IMG/VR virus record: IMGVR_UViG_3300015158_000019
Location: 1-42,702 of that record
Source: a virus
Reading direction: 5' to 3' (one strand)
Length of the DNA stretch: 42,702 nt
The translations under genes were made by a program, and so were the position numbers. How positions within the stretch are numbered: position 1 is the first letter of the stretch; each line of letters starts with the position of its first letter. The notes beneath the pieces are model-generated. The model made no database searches. It saw nothing but the letters and a program-made list of their open reading frames with translations, and had not been told where the DNA came from. Shown here piece after piece: positions 5,901 to 12,391 of this stretch.

Positions 5901-7576
5901 TTCGCCCCTTTCTTCGCGATCGATTCGAAGACGTGGCAGACCTTGAGGAATTCCTCGTCGGTCATCTGCGTGATCTTCTTCACGCAGCCGAGCACACGAC
6001 TCGTTAGGGCAAACCGATTGAGACCTGGCTGCGCGATCTCAGCCGATTTCCACAGGCGCCAATACATCCCGTTGCGCTGCTCCGGCGTGAGCGGTTCCTT
6101 CGGCGCGTCGAGAACGTAGGTTGTCGCCTTCGGCGAAGATGTTTCCGGCAAGCTGCCGGAAACTGCAGGCTGGCAGCCTGCGCTCCCCGCACTGACTTCT
6201 GACTTCTGACCGCTGACTTCTGTGTCTTTCCACACACCCGGCTCGCGTTCTTCCTGCACGAACTGCCCGTGGTCCGTGTAGTCGTGGCCGGGCTCGCGGT
6301 TGTGCTTGTCGATCGCTTCGCGCACGGCCGCCTGCACCTGGCTGAGCCGAAGCATCGGCAGTTGCAGCCGCAGCCTTCTGCCGGCGCTGTTGGCGCTCAC
6401 TTCAAACTTCGCCAGGCGCTCGGTCTCATAGATCAGCGTGCCCGGCGTGTTCGAGCCGTAGCCTACATTGGCCGGCGTGTTCTCGTGCCGGTTGCCGATC
6501 TGCCCCGGCAAATGCAGCAGCGCGGTGTGCAGCCGGCGCATGAACGATTCGATGACGGCCTTGCCCGCGAAATTTCCCACCGCCCGATCGCGCGGCGCGC
6601 CGGTCCAGGTCACGCCGCCATTCATGCCGGTGCGGATGATCTGGATGCGGCCTTCGGTTACGCCTTCCAGCATCGTCTGCGCGGCCTCGGTGCACGGCAC
6701 GTTGCCGCGCTCGAATTTGATGTAGGTGGTGTAACCCACACCGAGGCCGAAACCCGGCGTCTGCAGGCCGTGCGCGAGCAGCTCGTCCACGTCCTCGCCT
6801 TTGATCGCGTCTTTCGGCTTGAGGATGAACGCCACGATCGTGCGGCTGGCTACTTCCATCAGGATGTAGCAGCGCACCTCGGTCACATCGCCCGACCAAT
6901 CCTGGACGCAGAGCAGATCGAGCCGCACGTCATCGAGCATGAACAGCTCGCACTTGCGCAGCTTCGAATAATCCATCGTGACATGGCAGGCGCGCGCCTT
7001 GAACGCGGCGAACCCGCGATTGCCGAGCGCGCGCGCGGACGGCGCGGGCGCGTAGTTGCGAATGGTCGACTCCGCGTACGGGAACTCGGCGCCGGCCGGA
7101 AAATCATCGTAGTTAATTCCGGGGATCGGTTTGCCTTCGGCGAAGTCGTTGCGCAGCCAATCGTAGATCGCCGAGATCGGAGTGAGACCTTTCTCGCGGC
7201 CGCCAGTCGGGAGCGTGCACCGGCGCTGGATCTCCGCGATGAGCAACTCAGGAATTTTCGGGAGGCCGGCCTTGTAGTTGAGCAGGAGCGCGTCGGGCGT
7301 GGTCCCGTTCGCGTTCCAGCGATACCATTCGCGGATGAGCGTGGCGTAGGAGAATCGGAGCGGCTTCATCACGCGCTCCTGGACACCGGATCGGCGGCTC
7401 ACTTTCACGCCGGCCTGGACGGCGGCGTTCTTCAACTGCTTCGCCAGCGCCTTCACGCCTCGGCTGAGGAAAACACCTTCATGCTGCATGCGCGCCGCCA
7501 GGGCGGTGAACTCCCGATGCAACAGCAGCGCGCGATTGCGCTGCCATTGTTTGACGGACGGGAGGGTCTCGGTCAT
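5897..7576 (-). CDS. Mu-type DDE transposase (catalytic part)
   Basis: A 559-residue protein with a Mu-type retroviral-integrase-like core. Residues 1-200 form helical DNA-binding segments. The first catalytic Asp lies in FMLDDVRLD (D215 or D216), the third acid in GKAVIESFMRRLH (E343). At the second position, where D is expected before a Gly-containing turn, the sequence is FERGN (E289). Spacing of about 73 and 54 residues is close to MuA (67 and 56). The barrel expected after the core is absent; instead a repeat-derived insert (about 452-483) leads to a helical tail (NGMYWRLWKSAEI...EEFLKVCHVFESI). Start 7576 is fixed by an ATGA overlap. It catalyses transposon end nicking and strand transfer in replicative transposition. 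Confidence 0.85.
   Translation of the reverse strand: MTETLPSVKQWQRNRALLLHREFTALAARMQHEGVFLSRGVKALAKQLKNAAVQAGVKVSRRSGVQERVMKPLRFSYATLIREWYRWNANGTTPDALLLNYKAGLPKIPELLIAEIQRRCTLPTGGREKGLTPISAIYDWLRNDFAEGKPIPGINYDDFPAGAEFPYAESTIRNYAPAPSARALGNRGFAAFKARACHVTMDYSKLRKCELFMLDDVRLDLLCVQDWSGDVTEVRCYILMEVASRTIVAFILKPKDAIKGEDVDELLAHGLQTPGFGLGVGYTTYIKFERGNVPCTEAAQTMLEGVTEGRIQIIRTGMNGGVTWTGAPRDRAVGNFAGKAVIESFMRRLHTALLHLPGQIGNRHENTPANVGYGSNTPGTLIYETERLAKFEVSANSAGRRLRLQLPMLRLSQVQAAVREAIDKHNREPGHDYTDHGQFVQEEREPGVWKDTEVSGQKSEVSAGSAGCQPAVSGSLPETSSPKATTYVLDAPKEPLTPEQRNGMYWRLWKSAEIAQPGLNRFALTSRVLGCVKKITQMTDEEFLKVCHVFESIAKKGAK
6141..6222. repeat. Palindromes plus CTTCTGAC tract inside the transposase
   Basis: Two perfect small palindromes lie in tandem: GTTTCCGGCA-AGC-TGCCGGAAAC (6141-6163) and GCAGGCT-GGC-AGCCTGC (6165-6181). 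A tandem GACTTCTGACTTCTGACCG tract follows (6192-6222). Similar CTTCTGAC tracts occur at 4294-4318 and 17229-17257. All are in frame and encode low-complexity sequence. Confidence 0.75.
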
Positions 7577-7863
7577 CGCGATCCCTCCGGGGAGCTCACA
7601 CAACGGTCACGACGGACACGAAGTGGGCGGATGACTTCCGGGTTGCAGATCCATTTCCCGCCGCCAAAAGTCCACACCGAAAGATCAGGGAGTCTCAGGC
7701 GGACGCGTGTTGCTTCGCGGCGGCTACGAAATTCCGGACTGACTAGCCGGAGGATTTCGCCGTTCGCGCGGACCGTGATTACTCCCGAATGAATCCGGCA
7801 AATGATCTCCTTCGCGACCTTCGTGTCCTTTGTGTGAGATGCCTTTTTAGCTTCCGATTTCAT
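7573..7863 (-). CDS. Small basic early protein, unknown function
   Basis: A 96-residue basic protein just before the transposase in transcription order, coupled to it by ATGA (7576/7573). The N-terminal KKASHTKDTKVAKEI is translated from a host-type repeat (7817-7840). The central part (CRIHSGVITVRANGEILRLV, then VRLRLPDLSVWTFGGGKWIC) is beta-rich. No family recognised; it overlaps the preceding gene by 17 bases. Confidence 0.55.
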   Translation of the reverse strand: MKSEAKKASHTKDTKVAKEIICRIHSGVITVRANGEILRLVSPEFRSRREATRVRLRLPDLSVWTFGGGKWICNPEVIRPLRVRRDRCVSSPEGSR

Positions 7864-8611
7864 AGACGTCTCCGTGCTCTTTGAAGTGATTGCCCTGGCG
7901 GCGAACCGTGACGATGTCCCAGGTTGAGCCGGTCAGTTCCTCGAGCGTGCGCAGCGCTCTCGCGCAAACGGTCGAGTAGACCTTCTTGTTCATCTGCGGC
8001 CGGAGCTCGACGACCGTCTCGCTGTGCGAACGAAAATTCACGGCGGCGTCGCGAAGCAGACTCCACTTCGTCGGCGACTCCTCTTCTTCCGGCTGTTCCT
8101 GATCCTTCAGGCGGTAGAGATCGCTCGCCGTCTTTCCGGCCAGCGCTTTCGACCTCCGGAGCGCTTCGATCGCTGCGCGTCCGTCTGCGATCGTTAGGCC
8201 AAGGCTCTTGGCCGCGTTGATGTAGTTGTAGGCGGACCGGCGCGAGATACGCGGATACTTTTCTTCGAGCCACGCACGGAAACCGCCGTCCTCGCTTTCG
8301 GCAAACTGTCCATCTGACCGGTGTGCAACGGTTGCACACACGTGCGAGGCCTGGGCCTTCATCAGGAACAAACCGGCCTCGACCAGGTCGTAAAGCAGAT
8401 CGACGCTCTTGCGCTCGATAAGATCGACAACCTCGTTCAAACCCTTCTCGATCTGCTCCAGCGATTCAGCCGGCGCGACAATTTCTACGTGAACACGTTT
8501 CGCGAGAGTCTTTGCCTTCTTACAAACGTGCGCCTTCAGGTTGATGAAGCCGCCGATGCCGCACGCCGGGCATTTCAGAAGTCGCTTCGCTTTGCGCTTG
8601 TGCTTGGACAT
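7847..8611 (-). CDS. Zinc-finger and HTH-like early protein
   Basis: A 254-residue basic protein. Residues 14-30 carry C14-x-x-C17, H28 and C30, a probable single zinc site. Residues 50-90 are helical. Residues 110-140 (FRAWLEEKYPRISRRSAYNY then INAAKSLGL) match a recurring helix pattern of phage DNA-binding proteins of the DUF3102 type, with a likely helix-turn-helix. The C-terminal part (YSTVCARALRTLEELTGSTW) is unassigned. A likely role is DNA binding in early regulation or replication, by inference. An exact palindrome, GTGTGCAAC-G-GTTGCACAC (8321-8339), lies inside the coding sequence. Confidence 0.6.
   Translation of the reverse strand: MSKHKRKAKRLLKCPACGIGGFINLKAHVCKKAKTLAKRVHVEIVAPAESLEQIEKGLNEVVDLIERKSVDLLYDLVEAGLFLMKAQASHVCATVAHRSDGQFAESEDGGFRAWLEEKYPRISRRSAYNYINAAKSLGLTIADGRAAIEALRRSKALAGKTASDLYRLKDQEQPEEEESPTKWSLLRDAAVNFRSHSETVVELRPQMNKKVYSTVCARALRTLEELTGSTWDIVTVRRQGNHFKEHGDVYEIGS
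8321..8339. promoter_or_regulatory. Perfect 9-bp inverted repeat, possible operator
   Basis: GTGTGCAAC, one central G, then GTTGCACAC: 18 symmetric bases, the size of a dimer operator. It lies inside the gene for the zinc-finger protein. The sequence shows the symmetry; any binding function is inference. Confidence 0.4.
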
Positions 8612-8612
8612 A

Positions 8613-8669
8613 ATCAGGAAAGCAGGAAAGCAGGAAAAAAATCTGTGTTCCTCTGCGGAATCTGCGGAT
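8613..8669. repeat. Host-type repeats filling an intergenic gap
   Basis: AGGAAAGCAGGAAAGCAGG units (8616-8637) are followed by a short member of the TCCGCAGATT/AATCTGCGGA family (AATCTGTGTTCCTCTGCGG and AATCTGCGGATAA). The stretch accounts for almost all of the gap 8612-8678. Confidence 0.7.
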
Positions 8670-8678
8670 AAAACTTCT

Positions 8679-8894
8679 TCATAGGTCCAGAATCGACGCG
8701 ACCGGTTCGACCACGATGCGCGCGCCTTTCAATGCGTCCTCGGCGTTGCGCGAGAATTCTAAATCTTCCGCGCAGAGGTGGCCGCGCAGGTCGTGGTCGA
8801 ACGCATTACAAACGCGCTCCAGCCGGCACAGCACGCAGATCTCCAAAACGTCCGGCACTTTATTGATCCGCCAGTGGTGGCGCTCGTTGCTCAT
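8679..8894 (-). CDS. Small Cys-containing early protein
   Basis: A 71-residue protein starting MSNERHHWRINKVPDVLEIC at 8894, where ATGA overlaps the stop of the upstream gene. Residues 20-30 contain CVLCRLERVC, and a further Cys follows in GHLCAED; the four cysteines could coordinate zinc. No family recognised. A longer start at 8945 is rejected because of the coupled junction. Confidence 0.58.
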   Translation of the reverse strand: MSNERHHWRINKVPDVLEICVLCRLERVCNAFDHDLRGHLCAEDLEFSRNAEDALKGARIVVEPVASILDL

Positions 8895-9127
8895 AGCGTC
8901 CGCCCTTCGATCGATTCGCGCAGGAGCTGCCGGCGCGTCGCGCAATCCACCTGCCCCTGCGCATCGCCGCGCACCTTCGCGCAGCGGATCTCCTCATCGA
9001 GCTGGCGCATCGAGGCCTGCACGAGCGGCACCGCGAAAAATGGAATCGTGTCGCCCCACGCGATCGCTTCCTCCGTGGAGCTAAACTCCGGAATCGTGAA
9101 CGGCCGCACCATCGTCGCGGAGGTCAT
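8891..9127 (-). CDS. Small early protein, unknown function
   Basis: A 78-residue protein (MTSATMVRPFTIPEFSSTEE), coupled on both sides by ATGA overlaps (9127/9124 and 8894/8891). It contains a helical segment (LVQASMRQLDEEIRCAKVRG) and ends with CATRRQLLRESIEG. No family recognised. Confidence 0.55.
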   Translation of the reverse strand: MTSATMVRPFTIPEFSSTEEAIAWGDTIPFFAVPLVQASMRQLDEEIRCAKVRGDAQGQVDCATRRQLLRESIEGRTL

Positions 9128-9378
9128 ACCAGCACCTCCTCAAGAGTTATCCCGGTGTAGGACTGGACCATGAGCGTCATCAGCCCGTTGCCGTTTGCGT
9201 CCTTCGATTCGCGGAGCTGGGCGCGCGAAAAGTGAGGAGCCCTCGCTCGATCGCGCGTGAACTCTTCGTGATATTTCGAGCCGTCGAATTCCGTCCTCTT
9301 AAACGACAGGAGATAGCCGAAGTCCGGATGTTTAATCCGGAAGCGCCGCGGATCTTCGTTCGGCAGCGGAGCCTTCAT
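9124..9378 (-). CDS. Small early protein, unknown function
   Basis: An 84-residue protein beginning MKAPLPNEDPRRFRIKHPDF with alternating charged and aromatic residues (GYLLSFKRTEFDGSKYHEEF). It ends in a beta-like segment (LMTLMVQSYTGITLEEVLV). It opens after a 127-bp gap filled by a host-type repeat and is coupled to the next gene by ATGA. No family recognised. Confidence 0.55.
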   Translation of the reverse strand: MKAPLPNEDPRRFRIKHPDFGYLLSFKRTEFDGSKYHEEFTRDRARAPHFSRAQLRESKDANGNGLMTLMVQSYTGITLEEVLV

Positions 9379-9399
9379 CGCACGCCTCCCGAAATTTTA

Positions 9400-9497
9400 T
9401 CCGCAGATTCGAAAAGCCCTTTTGAACCCCGCAGAGAATCTGTGTGCCGTAACGCGGGTGAAGGAGCGGCCGGGCTTTCCATCTGCGAAATCTGCGG
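9400..9497. repeat. TCCGCAGATT...AATCTGCGGA repeat element
   Basis: An element of about 98 bp with imperfect inverted ends: TCCGCAGATT near 9402 and AATCTGCGGA near 9488. The interior has CCCCGCAGAGAATCTGTGTG. Related copies lie at 13927-14001 and, shortened, at 8640-8669. It occupies most of the gene-free stretch 9379-9505, in which I see nothing else. Confidence 0.75.
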
Positions 9498-9505
9498 ACG
9501 ATTCC

Positions 9506-9895
9506 TCATCGGTTCGCCCTTTCGTGCGTCGCCAGGACGATCAGCTTCGTGAGCTGGTCCGGACTGAGCGACTTAAGCAGGTCGGAAAAGCCGTCGACGA
9601 ATTGCGCCGGATCGTATTCGGCGGTCCGCGCGAAATAGACGAGCACGCTGCGGCGCGTGTAGCGGTTCGTCTTGCGCTCACCGAACGCGCTGTCCGAATG
9701 CACTTCGAGCCGGCCGTCGTTGCCGAGCTCGCGCACGAAGTCCTGCTCGCGCCGGATCGTCGTCGCCACTTCCGGCGTGGTCAGGATCGATTTCCGGAAC
9801 GGCATCAGGAAATCGAAATTCCGTTGCGCGATCGCAAACTCTGCGTCCGTCGCGGTGAACTTTTTCTTCGGCGATTCCATCAGCGCGGTGCTCAT
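9506..9895 (-). CDS. Early protein, unknown function
   Basis: A 129-residue protein starting MSTALMESPKKKFTATDAEF at 9895 (ATGA overlap with the upstream stop). It shows FAIAQRNFDFLMPFRKSI, an ELGNDGRLEVHSDSAFGERK beta segment, RRSVLVYFARTAEYDP and a helical end (DGFSDLLKSLSPDQLTKLIV). Mu has its host-nuclease inhibitor Gam in the early region, but no similarity is evident here. No family recognised. Confidence 0.58.
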   Translation of the reverse strand: MSTALMESPKKKFTATDAEFAIAQRNFDFLMPFRKSILTTPEVATTIRREQDFVRELGNDGRLEVHSDSAFGERKTNRYTRRSVLVYFARTAEYDPAQFVDGFSDLLKSLSPDQLTKLIVLATHERANR

Positions 9896-10119
9896 GAGCG
9901 GAGCAGGTCCTCCAGGATGAGTTGCGCTTCTTCGGTGCGACGCCGCGCGTCCTCTTGCTCCGAGATCGTGTTGTTGATCACGCAGCACTGCTCGAACTCC
10001 GCGCGCGGCAGCATCAGCTTCAGGCCCGCGAGAAGACTGAGGCGATCATCGCGCGTCAGTTCCGGCAGGCGCGCCATCGCCTGGTGGCAGACGAAGTAAA
10101 TCGCTTTACCCCCGCTCAT
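9892..10119 (-). CDS. Small early protein, unknown function
   Basis: A 75-residue helical protein (MSGGKAIYFVCHQAMARLPE). The pattern of ELTRDDRLSLLAGLKLMLPR and EQEDARRRTEEAQLILEDLL suggests two long amphipathic helices. It is ATGA-coupled to the Ner-like gene before it and to the gene after it. No family recognised. Confidence 0.58.
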   Translation of the reverse strand: MSGGKAIYFVCHQAMARLPELTRDDRLSLLAGLKLMLPRAEFEQCCVINNTISEQEDARRRTEEAQLILEDLLRS

Positions 10120-10328
10120 AATCCAAGCGCCCTTTCCACTTGTTTGCGGACCAGCGGGAACCGCGGGAATTGATTGATCGCCTTGCTCACCGTCGAGCGC
10201 TGCCTCTTTGGCCGCAGCGATCGGGCGAGCGCTTCGATCGTCATCGCTTTGCCGAGCAATGCGATCTTGGCGCGGCGCCGGAAAGATTTTCCTTGTGCCG
10301 AGAGTTTATTTTGTGCGACTTTGTTCAC
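10116..10328 (-). CDS. Ner/Cro-like early regulator, HTH protein
   Basis: A 70-residue basic protein starting at a GTG (10328), the first gene of the leftward operon and divergent from the repressor. Residues 22-60 form a helix-turn-helix: AKIALLGKAMTIEALARSLR, then STVSKAINQFPRF. Size, position and charge match Mu Ner or a Cro, a DNA-binding protein that turns down repressor and early transcription. The start lies within the operator region, so it could block its own and the repressor promoter. Next gene is coupled by ATGA. Confidence 0.72.
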   Translation of the reverse strand: MNKVAQNKLSAQGKSFRRRAKIALLGKAMTIEALARSLRPKRQRSTVSKAINQFPRFPLVRKQVERALGL

Positions 10329-10377
10329 GAACGTGCACCTAGTAAACGTTCACAGAATCAAACCGTCAACAGAAAAA
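10329..10377. promoter_or_regulatory. Divergent operator/promoter region (lysogeny switch)
   Basis: Only 49 bp separate the two divergent GTG starts. The half-site GTTCAC occurs at 10323-10328 and 10348-10353, and its complement GTGAAC at 10378-10383, with a related GTGAAA at 10388. A palindrome CACGAACGTG covers 10326-10335 across the ner start. Repeated half-sites over both starts fit operators for the repressor and the Ner-like protein. Promoter boxes could not be fixed by eye. Confidence 0.6.
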
Positions 10378-11259
10378 GTGAACGAAAGTGAAAAATTTTC
10401 TGACCGCCTCCAAAGGTGGCGGGTGCGGAACAATTTGAAGCAACCGGAGGCCGCGCAGCGTCTCGGCATAGGGAGAACTTACTACTCGGAACTCGAGAAC
10501 GGCCGGGAGCCCGGAAAATTCCTTCGCCAAAAGTTCGAATTGATCGAGAACGTTTTCGTCGATAAAAACGACGGAAGTGAAACTTCCCGCGTGGCGGAGG
10601 AAGATGGCGGACCGCGCTCTCTAATAAAGAAGACGCGCGAAGCGATGAACCTCACGGTCGAGGATCTCGCGAAACTGTCGAAGGTCCCCGCGGATTACAT
10701 TCGCCAGATCGAAGACGGTCGGGTCCAGGGCTCGAACGAAAAACAGCTTCGCAGGCTTGCGGCCGCGCTGAAGCTCGATCCGGAGGATCTCATGAGCGGC
10801 TCTGATCATCCGCCGTCGCTTGGTCCAGTGCATCGAACCTTCGGCGCCAAGCCGGACGTGGCGACGACCGACAACATCAAGCCGAAAAACATTCCGCTCA
10901 TCTCCATGGCGCAGGCTGGGGAGCTGATCGAGTTCGACGACGTTTACGATTACGAAGGCGTGCTCGCCTACGATGGAAAAGACCCGCGCGCCTTCGCGGT
11001 CCGCATCCGTGGCGATAGCATGGCGCCGCAATATGGCGAAGGCACGATCGCGATTTGCTACCCCAGCTTCAAACCGAAGAACGACAACCTGGTCGTCGCG
11101 AAATTGCGTGATGGCAGCGTGCTCTTCAAGCGCGCGCAGTTCGGCGCCGGTGAAGTGATCTTCCACTCCATGAATCCTAACTACCAGCCGATGCGTTACC
11201 CGGAGCGCGATCTCGTGTGGATCTATCCGGTCGGCCTCACGCAGAAAGTCGAACTATGA
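10378..11259 (+). CDS. Lysogeny repressor: tandem XRE HTH plus S24 domain
   Basis: A 293-residue protein from GTG at 10378; the in-frame region upstream runs antisense through the ner gene and is not used. Residues 7-58 and 82-138 are two separate XRE-type helix-turn-helix domains. Residues 173-293 form a LexA/CI-type S24 domain: self-cleavage site A180-G181 in SMAQAGEL, catalytic Ser214 in RGDSMAP, and catalytic Lys251 in VLFKRAQ. Cleavage on RecA activation would inactivate it and induce the phage. CI-type repressors usually carry one HTH, so the tandem pair is uncommon. Its stop overlaps the lipoprotein start, tying envelope genes to repressor expression. Confidence 0.87.
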   Translation: MNESEKFSDRLQRWRVRNNLKQPEAAQRLGIGRTYYSELENGREPGKFLRQKFELIENVFVDKNDGSETSRVAEEDGGPRSLIKKTREAMNLTVEDLAKLSKVPADYIRQIEDGRVQGSNEKQLRRLAAALKLDPEDLMSGSDHPPSLGPVHRTFGAKPDVATTDNIKPKNIPLISMAQAGELIEFDDVYDYEGVLAYDGKDPRAFAVRIRGDSMAPQYGEGTIAICYPSFKPKNDNLVVAKLRDGSVLFKRAQFGAGEVIFHSMNPNYQPMRYPERDLVWIYPVGLTQKVEL

Positions 11260-11615
11260 AAACGAAACTGTTCCTCCTTGTTGCAGCCGGGCTCCTCGCC
11301 GGCTGCGCGAGCAATGCACCGCAACCCAGAACGAAACCGCACGTCGTCGGCGACATGTCGACGCCCGAGGCGAATAAACCGCCGTTCATCGGCATGACCA
11401 AGGCGCAGGCCCTCGCGCGCTACGGCGAACCGAAACGCCGCACGCTGACCGATGAGGGCGAGAACTGGGTTTACCTTTTGAACATGGGTGAGGTGTTCGG
11501 GAAGGCGATGATCCCATTCAACTTCAAACCCACTCCGATCCGGACCAGCGTCCTGATCTTCGGAGCCGATGGCCGCGTCAAAAAATTCAACTGGGATACG
11601 GAAACGGAGGGCTAA
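11256..11615 (+). CDS. BamE/SmpA-like outer-membrane lipoprotein
   Basis: A 119-residue protein translated from ATGA overlapping the repressor stop. Residues 1-17 are a lipoprotein signal with lipobox LAGC and acylated Cys17. Residues 45-75 (FIGMTKAQALARYGEPKRR, then ENWVYLL) have the BamE/SmpA pattern: a G-M-T-xx-Q-A turn, a short helix, Y-G-x-P, then the W-x-Y strand. BamE-type proteins sit on the inner face of the outer membrane. Being behind the repressor, it should be made in the lysogen. It could alter the cell surface or block superinfection, which is inference. Confidence 0.75.
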   Translation: MKTKLFLLVAAGLLAGCASNAPQPRTKPHVVGDMSTPEANKPPFIGMTKAQALARYGEPKRRTLTDEGENWVYLLNMGEVFGKAMIPFNFKPTPIRTSVLIFGADGRVKKFNWDTETEG

Positions 11616-11620
11616 GCAGG

Positions 11621-11857
11621 ATGAAATATTTCTTCTACATCGCCGGGTTATTGGGTGCCTGCCTGAGTGTCGTTATCTTCATGAGCTCGAAGAGCGCGAT
11701 TCACGAAATCGAGGCGTTCATGGTTCTCCTTATCGCCGCTGTCCTCTTTGTCGGCGGCGCCGTCCTGGAAACTCTCGAGTCAATCCGCGAGGACACCTGG
11801 ACATCGCGGCAGACGCTCGCCGCGATGAATGAAGACATCAGAAAGCAGCGGCCATGA
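11621..11857 (+). CDS. Two-helix inner-membrane protein
   Basis: A 78-residue protein with two hydrophobic helices, residues 3-21 (YFFYIAGLLGACLSVVIFM) and 33-50 (FMVLLIAAVLFVGGAVLE), joined by a short polar loop. A charged C-terminal helix (RQTLAAMNEDIRKQRP) follows. Second gene of the envelope module behind the repressor; its stop overlaps the next start (ATGA at 11854). No family recognised. Confidence 0.65.
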   Translation: MKYFFYIAGLLGACLSVVIFMSSKSAIHEIEAFMVLLIAAVLFVGGAVLETLESIREDTWTSRQTLAAMNEDIRKQRP

Positions 11858-12204
11858 AAAAACTCCTGGTCACGATTCTTTGCGCGATTTGCGCGAGCTC
11901 GGCGCTTGCGAAAGAGAGGGAACTCTTATCGACGAATCCGGACGTGACCTCGCGCCTGATCACGAAGCCACACTTCGATTATCCTTATGAAGCGCTCCGG
12001 GATCAAATCACCGGCAGCGGCACCGTAGTAGCGAAAGTGAACGCTGCGGGAATCGTCACCTCCGTCCGGATGGGATTCAGCACCGGCTCTCCTTTACTGG
12101 ATCGAGCGGCTCTCGCCGGAGTGAAGCGCACTAGATTCAAGCCGGGTCCGCCTTTCACGTTTCGGACTCCGGTCACCTTCTTCTTTCCTCAAACCCGGCG
12201 ATGA
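11854..12204 (+). CDS. Secreted TonB C-terminal-domain-like protein
   Basis: A 116-residue protein. Residues 1-19 are a Sec signal peptide ending SALA. Residues 41-112 follow the TonB C-terminal pattern: FDYPYEALRDQITGSGTVVA, G-I-V-T-S-V, S-T-G-S-P-L-L-D-R-A-A, and V-K-R-T-R-F-K-P-G. Normal TonB has an N-terminal membrane helix that contacts ExbBD and a Pro-rich linker; both are missing, so this is a soluble periplasmic TonB-like domain. Such a domain might bind TonB boxes of outer-membrane receptors without delivering energy, for example to shut out phages that use them. That role is inference. Confidence 0.72.
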   Translation: MKKLLVTILCAICASSALAKERELLSTNPDVTSRLITKPHFDYPYEALRDQITGSGTVVAKVNAAGIVTSVRMGFSTGSPLLDRAALAGVKRTRFKPGPPFTFRTPVTFFFPQTRR

Positions 12205-12302
12205 CCGATGACCAGATTGGCGCGGTGATTTTTGGAGTCTGGATCGTGATCCTGATCCGCAAAGGGCGCTCGGCTTCTTTTCCTGCCTTCCTGAGTTTCT
12301 GA
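12201..12302 (+). CDS. 33-residue membrane peptide
   Basis: The ATG at 12201 overlaps the preceding TGA (ATGA). It encodes 33 residues with one hydrophobic helix (IGAVIFGVWIVILI) followed by RKGR. The last ten residues are read from a host-type repeat (TTTTCCTGCCTTCCTGAG). The coupled start argues it is translated; its size is the main doubt. The remaining 89 bp to 12391 show nothing recognisable. Confidence 0.45.
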   Translation: MTDDQIGAVIFGVWIVILIRKGRSASFPAFLSF

Positions 12303-12391
12303 TTCAGGTTTCCGCAAAAGTTTCGCCGATAGAGCCGATGGAGCCGATCCAGCTCTAGCGGCTTTTCCGGCAGCCGTGTTGTCTGCACGGC

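Noticed and set aside
6269-7792. Long open frames antisense to the transposase (6269-7792) and to the distal tail gene (33201-34820)
   Set aside because: They are Arg/His/Ala-rich by-products of GC-rich codons on the other strand; the sense genes have recognisable domains.
10174-10377. Longer N-terminus for the repressor
   Set aside because: It would run antisense through the ner gene and the operator; homology begins after 10378.
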